A stretch of DNA of 64,000 nucleotides, taken from NCBI GenBank assembly GCA_028532985.1, contig JANCIK010000008.1, positions 124,001 to 188,000 of the forward strand, written 5' to 3'. Both the position numbers and the translations under genes were made by a program. Under the pieces are notes generated by a model that had not been told where the DNA came from, ran no database searches, and worked only from the letters and a program-made list of their open reading frames with translations. Source of the stretch: Stropharia rugosoannulata. Its lineage: Eukaryota; Basidiomycota; Agaricomycetes; Agaricales; Strophariaceae. This document shows, one piece after another, positions 56,409 through 64,000 of the stretch; within the stretch, counting starts at the first letter, position 1; each line of letters opens with the position of its first letter.

Positions 56409-58058
56409 GTGTAAGTAAATAGTATTTTATGGTTGAGAATCTGTCTACCGTCCACCATTCAAAGTATGGAGCACACGTGTACTGTTGCCCGGCTTTGTTG
56501 AATACTTCACCCCGGTGCCCTACTTCGGAAAAAGGTGACATTTCTATTTTTAGTACTCAGGAAGCGAAGATCGTCTTGACAGGTCCCCTTTCGTCCACTG
56601 CAGATCCATTGTCTTGAATAAAAATCATACGGTGTCTACGTCATACAATGTACAGAAATCTTATAAGATATAACATGAGAAGACCAAAGGTTGGGTGCAA
56701 GTTTACACGCATACAGCTCGGCATAGATCCCTGACCGCTGGAGCAATGAAGACGTGTACAGGATGTAGTTCGCGTTCACTCACGCTCATTGCTCACTTAG
56801 GATATGGATGAGCCTTGCGAGTACGTACTCTGGTCCCGCAGCCCACCCCAATTGTCTCATTACATTAAAAGCACGTATACCTACTGATGAGATAATCTAG
56901 ATGAATCGTTTGCACTACTGTCAACGTTGGCCATGTTAAGGGTAAACTGCGCAGTAGTGGAGTGTCTCAGTGTCACGGCTCACAAACAGAGACCAACTGG
57001 AGATAGGATCTGTACATTGATTACTGCGAGTGGCTCTATATTTGTGGTATATGCAACAGGAACTCAGTGTCTCTATGCATTCTTATGACCTTGATGCATC
57101 TGTCATATCATCAGTTGAGCGGATTTAACCAATTTAAAAATATATGCATAGGAAAAAAGACACAAATGATACCACTGGTTGGCCAAATTTAAATGTATAA
57201 CTTGCCAATGGAGTTTCCCGAGAGTGGGACAGCAGGACATGCATCAACAGGGAAGGGGATGGCAAACACATGTATTGGAAATGCCACTCGAATAGTCCGA
57301 ATAGGCCTGAATGCGGCGAATATGGAGAAGAACGATGGGGACTCTCCGTGTTCCACATCTAGGCAATGCCATTGTGGGAGAACATGTGAATCCGACACCG
57401 TTTCGCCGGCTGTTGACATGAGAATAAATGCAAGCCTCCAAACCCCAGATAACTACCGGTCCATCTGGTCATTATGCGGCCAAGCTGTGAGGGCTTACAA
57501 ATGACAAGAGATGGACATCCCTGTCAGCCACCCAACACATGCGTCCAACTCTGCGGTGATCCTCGAGGAAAGGAGCAATTTTCCGTTAAACAAGATCAGA
57601 CTTGGTTCGATGCTACTGATGAGTATAAGAGGACATATTTGGCGGTTGTTCAACAGTTTGAGTGGACAGCGAGTGCGATTGGAACCGAACTGCAGTCCAT
57701 ACACGTCTTCAGCTCCAGCGGACATTAATCTGTGCCGACGTTTCTTTCGAATGCGTGAACATAAAGTGAAGTAAACCTTCGGTCTGACTTCTGATGATAT
57801 AGGTCACAATGTTCCTCATACGGTATGCACCATGATCACCGTACTGTGTTATTCTCAGTGAAGCTAATGGACCAGCATATTTTGCAAGGTTGAACTGTCA
57901 AGATTATCTTTGGTGCCTGTGTTCTAAAAATAAAATAAACATGTATTATACGATGCACTTCACAACTGATATCCTATTGGCCAGTGATACATCAATGCTT
58001 GATATAGAGGGTTCTTATTGTACTCGTAGTTAAAAAATGAATGATTTCATGTGAGCAT
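56409..58058. other. Spacer of third palindrome, no recognised gene
   Basis: Several short frames overlap around 57190-57775 (for example a plus-strand Cys-containing frame at 57193-57504), but none has a signal peptide, domain or consistent splice structure. The spacer is unique within the window. Confidence 0.35.
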
Positions 58059-58234
58059 AGGGCTCATTGGGGTGTGAAATCACAGTCAGCTGTTGTTATT
58101 CGGACATAATGAGTGGATTGGTCAAACCTCAGTTCTATCCGAGAGAAGCATGTCCAGATATTTGGGACCGATTAAACCATCTTGAGAGTTGACAAACGGG
58201 TCTCGGCGGTATGCGTCCTCACTGGCCCAAGGGT

Positions 58235-58241
58235 TATAAAA
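58235..58241 (+). promoter_or_regulatory. TATA box of small beta-rich gene, copy B
   Basis: tataaaa lies 82 bp upstream of the ATG at 58317, in a leader that ends in CA-rich sequence. It is mirrored at 56226-56232 for copy A. Confidence 0.6.
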
Positions 58242-58316
58242 TCAGCCCTCAAAGCCTCGCAAAACTCAGCAATCACTGCACCCACTTCACTCACCGCAAC
58301 ACAAAAAGTAAACAAT

Positions 58317-58839
58317 ATGTCTATCAGCACCATCCAGGGCATCGGCGCCATTCTTGAGGGACACCACCGCGTCGACCGCTCGGACAAGAATGGAGGTCAA
58401 GAAATTCATGTCTTCGCCGTTGCTGGCCCCCCTCCATTCGGGAACGCCGACAGTCGCAGGTGGGACTTTGACGTCCAAATCCCCATTGGTCCTGTAACCT
58501 TTGGTGTACGTATATTTACACGTCTTTACCATCTTGACACTTACAGTATGTATTCTCGAACAGGTCAAAGGATACATTGACCTCGAAACGCTTACTGTCG
58601 ATGCGGAGCTGTACGTCAAAATTCCCATTGTTGGAACCATCACCTTGGCCCAACTCAAGGGGAACTTGATTGACGGTATATCTGTTGAATTTGGTGTCCC
58701 TGGCATCCTCTCTGGTACTGCGCGACTCTACGTCAAGGGCAAGACTTTGTACCTCGATTTGTCGGCCACAGTCTTTGGCACCACCTACGGACCCTACACC
58801 ATTAAGCTTTTCGATATCCCGTTCGTGTTTTTGGTTTGA
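58317..58839 (+). CDS. Conserved small beta-rich protein, copy B
   Basis: Exons 58317-58505 and 58564-58839, joined by a 58-nt intron (gtacgt to acag), encode 154 residues starting MSISTIQGIGAILEGHHRVD. There is no signal peptide. The chain is predicted mostly beta: alternating hydrophobic segments such as WDFDVQIPIGPVTFG, ELYVKIPIVGTITLAQLKG and TARLYVKGKTLYLDL. It could be a small beta-sandwich or lectin-like cytosolic protein, but I do not recognise the family. The TATA box, clean intron and absence of lesions suggest a live host gene, present in mirror-image duplicate. Confidence 0.68.
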
Positions 58840-59228
58840 ATCACATCATATATTGAGCTAACTATATAATCTAGCATTTGAAACAATTAGGCTGAATGTA
58901 CACGCAGCGTCACAGTCTGCGATAAATCTGGAGGAAAATGGATCTTGCAATTATGAAAATGTAGAAAAATAGTAAATCGTCAATGTTGTTGTCGTTATTT
59001 TCAAAAAAGTGTTCGTCAAGAATTTGTGTGCTTTGTGCACTCTTGCATATCGGCAACTTTGACTACCACTTCATCGTAGGACATGTCATGTCAGCCAATC
59101 CCTTCTCTAAGACTTACCAGGCGACAACGATGGTTACTCTGATTATTCGGCCAAGTCGCTACGCGCCCCAGCTGGTCTAAACTTCACCCCGAGTACTGCC
59201 CCGACCACACCAGTGCCGTATCCAGTAT

Positions 59229-59351
59229 GTCGCAGACCCTAGCACCCATTCTTTGCAGCTCCAGACACCTAGATCTCGTTGTTTGCATTACAAACGGCAT
59301 TATACGTGCGTTACTAGCTGGTCTTGTAGTTGAGCTGAACGCATGGTAGTG
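59229..59351 (+). CDS. Short frame in the palindrome arm, doubtful
   Basis: A 40-residue frame (MSQTLAPILCSSRHLDLVV) with a hydrophobic middle lies in the arm and is mirrored at about 55238-55116. Coding sequence may continue past its stop through splicing (LPRIANAVFEAFQ), but no full model could be built. Listed only because it is duplicated. Confidence 0.2.
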
Positions 59352-59859
59352 TACCGTGCTTCCCCGCATTGCCAATGCAGTCTTTGAGGCATTTCAATGT
59401 GACCAGAGGGTGTTCCTCCAAGCTCCGTCATGCCCTATTCTTGCTGTTCATCCCACATAACATCGGCTCCACCCGCACGTCAGGCCTCTCTTTCGGTTCC
59501 TTCCGAGGTGCTACCACAGGGGCCAAGGGCATTCGTTCTAGGTAAGCACACATGATTGAGAGAAGAGAATATACGACATGGGAGGGATCGTATACACACT
59601 CCAGACCAACAATCAAGCGTACCAGAAAGTAGATGAGTCGGTCGAGAAGCAAGTTAGCGCATGCAGTGGCATGAAGAGCCAAAAAAATCGGGGGGGGCAG
59701 TTAGCGTACGAGAGAGCACGGGGCAGACAAAGGATTTCACGGAGGGCCGCTTTTATGCTCTCCAGTAGGTACCGCCTCCTGAGAGCTGTCAAGGACGTTC
59801 TAATGGAGAGGCAGTACAATGTTATAGGAAATTGTGCATAATTGGGGCAGAGAATGGAT

Positions 59860-61200
59860 GGCCCGCGCGTCGTACCTCACCGCCGATGTGGTGCAACACG
59901 CGGGACCGCATACGGACCTCATAACAAGAGCGCATACCAGGACGGACATGACTTGCACCAGAACCGCATGCAACGACGAGGGAACACCAGGGAGTCGAAA
60001 CCTGCATGAGGTGGAGCACGGGGACATACAAAGCAGTCTATAGAGGACCATTCTTACCCTCCGAGTACCGCCGTCGCGGGCGGTGGGTTATCACCTTGCC
60101 CAGTATGTGACAATGCACATATGCACACAGGGAGCGTCGTGGTGCATGTCGTTGCGGTCCTTGACGAGAAGGCAGATAGCGAGGAGACGCAAAATCCGAA
60201 AGGGAAACAGAAACCAAATAAGTACCGCCGAAGAAGAGCACACATAAGTGAGGGGAGTGAATGGGAAACCAGAAGGGTGTACCTTGGTGCCTGTATGATG
60301 TACGACACCGCGCGACATGCTGAGACCCGACAAGCACTGGGCAGAGAAAGTACGCGCAAGTGGGGGAAGAGAGCGGGATACCTCAACGCCAATACAATAT
60401 GACACGCAGCATGATATGCGCCGTCCACATGCAAACTCTAGCATAATAGCACATACCAAAAAGCAGGCGACTGAGAAGCGGAGGCAGTAACGAGGAAGAG
60501 AGCGGGACTAGCGTACAACAGAACAGCAGTCAACGGAAGACAATATTTGTACTCACAGTACGGGCTTGTCCTGCACAATGCAGAGCAGCACCCGGGGAGC
60601 AGTGCAGGGCAAGTCGATGTGGTCCTTGAGCCGTGCCAAGAAGGTGGGGCAAAGTAGGTAAGCATCATAGTTGACGAAGGAAGGCCCGGGACCTTGCCGT
60701 GCGAAGGGAGAACGAGGTCTAGGCCAGTAGTACGCACAAGTGAGAGGAGAGAAGGGGACGCCAGCACTTGGGTGCGGAGAGGAAGGTCAATGGTTGTACA
60801 AACACAGAGGCGGGGGCAGAGACAGAGCAACCGAGGCCCAGAGAATGGAAAGATGTGTAGCGAATAAGCACTGAAAAGAAGAGTATGCGCATGTTAGGGG
60901 AGAGAACGGGAGGACGGATAGTCCAAAATATGATGCAGCATGACATGCGGCGACCGCATATAAACCTCAAAGCCAGAGCATATACCAAAATACAAGCCAG
61001 TCGCCGGAGAGACACATATAGCAGCGAGCGAGAGCCAAAGATCAGAGAATGCGTACAAGCACGAGGACATACAAAGGAGTTGACAAACGACAGCATTGAG
61101 AGCGGAGAGAGTCTACCGGCCAGAAAGTTGGAGGAGATGTGGGAGAAGCGAGTACGTACATAAGCACGAGTGAGGGAAGTCAGGGAAGGGCAGATTGGCG
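59860..61200 (+). repeat. GC-rich tandem array of about 520-bp diverged units
   Basis: Three units can be recognised by a shared block beginning near 59898, 60411 and 60938 (ccgcat-acctca-gcataccaa). Spacing is about 513 and 527 bp. Related words (cacggggacatacaaag, acgaggacatacaaag) recur near 60018 and 61063. No gene. The part at 60018-60335 is the CpG-rich relative of 32860-33150. Confidence 0.55.
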
Positions 61201-62131
61201 AAGAAACAAGTCAGGACAGACGAAACACAGTAGGAACTAGTGTCCCCATCGGGCGAGTCCGGAGTCAGGCAGATGGTTGGCACGCGTCGGAACGGGGGGA
61301 GGGCAGCAAAGAGCGAAGCCCGTGCAATACATTGCATGGCTCTGATACGTCTTCCGGTAATCGACTTTGCTCCACGCAATAGTGCGGAGGCTCACGAAGC
61401 CCCCGAACCGCGCTCTGCGAACTGGCCCGCAGTGGACTAGCGGGGAGGTAGGTCTAATCATGTTGGGCGTAGCAGGTGCGACGTAGCGCAGGACGAGGTC
61501 AGGAGTAAGTGTGATAGAAGCCTCCGAAGCATGATGCATAATAGGCCGCACTAAGCACTTTGACTAAAACTCGCTATTAGCAATTGCGGGGCTGAACTAC
61601 GGACTCACCCAGATGGACTCGAATACACCATCTCGCGCGCCTATCCCACAGCCCTTCCCAGCCCTAGTTTACCATACATTCAACTTTCGGTACGCTTCAT
61701 GAGAGGAAGATTTAAACTGATGAACCGACGCAGAAAATGAACAGAAACGGAGCTATGTATGAATCTCGGGGTGATAACAAGGTGATAAAGTTGAACGCAC
61801 GAACGTTGGTAACAATGGACATTACTCCCACGGGATCAACGATCAACATCACTTACGTTCAAGCTCCGATCACCATGCCGCTCCAGCCGGTCTCGCGGCA
61901 GGACCTTCATGGTATGCCATTCTAAGAAGATTATTCTTGTAGAGGATCTACATCTACTCGTTCTCTTTTCGGGCACTCAAATACGGATCTATTACCAAGA
62001 TACGCAAGCTCAGTAGCAATCCACTAACATATGTGCCCTAGTAACAAAGTCCCCCAGTCACAACAGAGAAAGGTAAAATGCAGGATGATTTTACTGCTCT
62101 ATAGTAATTCCGCTGGCCGTTATTAATACGA
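61201..62131. other. Intergenic, no convincing gene
   Basis: Short frames only (for example plus strand 61737-61925). The first 400 bp are GC-rich and look like an extension of the tandem array. The rest is ordinary intergenic sequence downstream of the terpene synthase gene. Confidence 0.35.
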
Positions 62132-63300
62132 TCAGTTGCTCATCAGCTCATCCATGCGGTATCTGTCATCAAACGAAGTATGAAATCCCACATAACCAAG
62201 TACGAAACTCTTCCATGCATCATATGCCTTGCAATCGGCAGCAAGAATATTAGACACCCTTGCTTCCACCTCCACAACGTTGTTCGCCATCCGTCCACAG
62301 GCCTCCAAGTTGGACACCCCTTCCGCCCTTGCCAGACAAGAGACATAGTTCACATTCTCCCCGCGTACCTCCTCTTTATAGAATGAGAGGACATCACTTT
62401 GCCGGAGAAGTGGTCAGCTTGTGGATCGTGGACATAGAAGCATTTAAAACCTCACTTTAGCCATCCGATAAAGTCCATGGCGTCAGGGAGACACTAGAGA
62501 GCGCAGTATTGGTATATATAAATGCTACTTGTAGCTTGATTAAGTGCGTACCTGGATGTAGCGCTCTAAAGAAATATCACGCGGGAAGGCCGTCAAAACA
62601 TACGTTGCAGAAGAAGCAGACATTTGTCGAGTGAACGCAGGGTATGAAGTAGCGTGTAGTGATGCCTACAGTTTTTAAATACAAAGCACAAGTTCATCCA
62701 AAGGTGATTACTGTACCTCCATCTGCTTCAAAGTTTGAAACTCCATTGAAGACGCATTGATGAGGTTGAGGGCGGCCGTCAGGATGATGTTCGCACCAAT
62801 GGGTTCGTACTGGTCTGGAATTTCTCGAAGAAATTCTGCAAGGCTATCGAGGACCGGTTCCATCTGCTTCTCCCCGCGGATAAAACGTTCAATGAACACC
62901 CGAATGGCAGTATTGTCGTTCTCATAAGTGTCATCAACAAATACCAGGAATGCAGTATATAAAGCCATGAACACCTGCGTTCCGTCACGGTCCATATGCG
63001 CGTACGCCGTCATAGACATGATAACGCCTGACGGAATATGCGGCCTAAGTGAAAGAACTGCTGGGTCTGTACCCATGGGGTACCCTTTCGATATTGCGCG
63101 TTCGCAGCATAGGTCATGCAGTTCCTGGTTGTATGGGGTGACAATGTATGGAACATTCATTTCGTTAAGCATTGTATTCACAACCTTGCGAATTGCGATC
63201 TTCTGATCCACAGGGAACTAAATTCGATTATTAACCTGCTGTTTAAGCCAATATAAAAAAATTCTGTACATACATCGGTTTGTTCTTGAGTGGAGGTCAT
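62132..63300 (-). CDS. TRI5-like sesquiterpene synthase
   Basis: Exons 63300-63274, 63217-62717, 62665-62552, 62493-62456 and 62396-62132 give 314 residues in continuous frame. Terpene synthases of this type ionise and cyclise farnesyl diphosphate with Mg2+. The Asp-rich motif is FVDDTYEND (D104, D105, E108, D110). The NSE triad appears only after splicing the 59-nt fourth intron: NDVLSFYKEE (N227, S231, E235). Family landmarks AYAHMDRDGTQVFMALYT, PVLDSLAEFLRE, SYPAFTRQMSAS and LPDAMDFI follow the trichodiene-synthase-like (TRI5, PF06330) order. No lesion seen. The product cannot be predicted from sequence; basidiomycete members of this clade make varied sesquiterpenes, and no partner genes of a cluster are visible in the window. 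Confidence 0.88.
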
Positions 63301-63399
63301 GGGAATCAGGTTCAGTTAGCTTAGGTAGTGCAACTAGAGATGTAGAGGGAGTGAGATTAGTAAATGCTTGTTGAGTCTGGAGTTTACAGTCGCACCATC

Positions 63400-63406
63400 A
63401 TTTATA
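63400..63406 (-). promoter_or_regulatory. TATA box of terpene synthase gene
   Basis: tataaat on the minus strand about 100 bp upstream of the start at 63300. Confidence 0.5.
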
Positions 63407-64000
63407 CCCTGTCGACCTGTCTTCCATGCCTGCATTACTCGCTTTAGTTGTGTATGTGGGTGAGCCTGACAATGATGCACGGAGCAGATGACTTTAGGCT
63501 CACCGTGAGGCGAAGGAAACTATTTTTATCACGCCATATTTACGGTGACTCCTTGCAGCCGAGAAGGCCGTGATAACGAAACACATTTGCACTTGAGCTG
63601 GAAATGAGAGGTGTGTGCTGCTATGAAGCCAGTCATATTTGAATAGAAACTCCCATGTCACCAATCACCGTAAGTCAAGAAGCGACCTACACATGATTCT
63701 ACAAGTGTGTCTCCAAGCTCACATCGTCTTCGATTTTATCGGCATAGCAAGATCCTGAGTATGACAAGTGAAATGGAAACAGCGTGGATCGTGGGCCGAG
63801 TGATACCGGGCTTTGACAAAGTAGTCTGCGGTATGATATCAAGTAGAAGGAATGATAAGGCAAGCCTTGCTTACAGCCTTGAAAAGGGTACATTGAAACT
63901 ATTTTACACGCCTTCCAAAGAGCGGTACTGTCCATTAAACGTTTTGTAGATTCTAAAATTATCTTGTGATAGGATTGAGTGTGAACTAGTCATGTACAAC
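63407..64000. other. Intergenic, no gene seen
   Basis: Short overlapping frames on both strands near 63699-63949 lack domain or splice support. The left part is upstream sequence of the terpene synthase gene. Confidence 0.35.

Larger units (their letters stand above)
58059..59482 (-). repeat. Right arm of third palindrome
   Basis: Mirror of 54985-56408. The outer junction lies near cacccgcacgtcagg and the inner one near agggctcattgggg. Confidence 0.85.

Noticed and set aside
57193..57774. Cys-containing frames in the spacer of the third palindrome
   Set aside because: No signal peptide, domain, promoter or consistent exon structure.
62132..63300. Trichothecene biosynthesis cluster
   Set aside because: Only the TRI5-like synthase is present; no other TRI-type gene is visible and the product is unknown.

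Overview
The window is a transposon-dense stretch of a filamentous basidiomycete (Agaricomycete) nuclear genome. The evidence is short introns of about 45-65 nt with GT-AG ends, KDZ, Plavaka and DUF6532 families typical of mushroom-forming fungi, TET/JBP-type dioxygenases, and a TRI5-like sesquiterpene synthase. No prokaryotic or organellar signal is present.

Layout. (1) 1-8483 and 12616-26020 hold two almost identical copies, in opposite orientation, of a 13.4-kb KDZ-superfamily DNA transposon. Copy 1 runs off the left edge; copy 2 is complete, from one ~0.6-kb terminal inverted repeat (TIR) to the other. It carries five genes: a TET/JBP 2-oxoglutarate/Fe(II) dioxygenase, an acidic repeat protein, the CxC2-KDZ transposase, a WFKNN homeodomain-like protein, and a cysteine-cluster/coiled-coil protein. 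The order in copy 2 is TET(+), acidic(-), KDZ(-), WFKNN(+), Cys-cluster(-). A CpG-rich 9-mer, ACCGGCRRT, is scattered through the whole element, coding and noncoding alike, and is nearly absent outside it. Copy 2 sits in an exon of a multi-exon gene whose halves lie at 12080-12615 and 26021-27774. (2) 8484-12079 is decayed repeat DNA. (3) 27775-39962 is a second element or palindrome, with 2.9-kb inverted arms around a 6.4-kb core that contains a truncated, nonsense-bearing ATG4 gene, a SINE-like tRNA relic and two unknown genes. (4) 40641-46950 holds a Plavaka transposase gene (two internal stops) and a divergently transcribed DUF6532 gene. (5) 47106-52130 is a separate 5.0-kb KDZ-superfamily element of the CxC5/CxC6 type, with a perfect 8-bp target duplication. 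(6) 54985-59482 is a third palindrome, carrying two copies of a small two-exon gene in mirror image. (7) 59.8-61.2 kb is a GC-rich tandem repeat. (8) 62132-63300 is an apparently intact terpene synthase gene.

Functional reading. The KDZ-TET element looks like a self-contained package: a transposase, a DNA-base-oxidising enzyme that could counter cytosine methylation, putative DNA-binding accessory proteins, and a dense array of CpG-containing sites that one of them may bind. The neighbouring elements without TET carry in-frame TGA/TAA/TAG codons of the kind expected from C-to-T decay, and one repeat pair shows clear CpG-to-TpG/CpA loss. The KDZ-TET copies differ mainly by 1-2-nt indels. KDZ elements carrying TET/JBP genes in basidiomycetes are already described (Iyer and colleagues, from memory). 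The dispersed motif and its relation to the TET cargo are what I would look at first. All exon models were assembled by eye from splice signals and reading-frame continuity.
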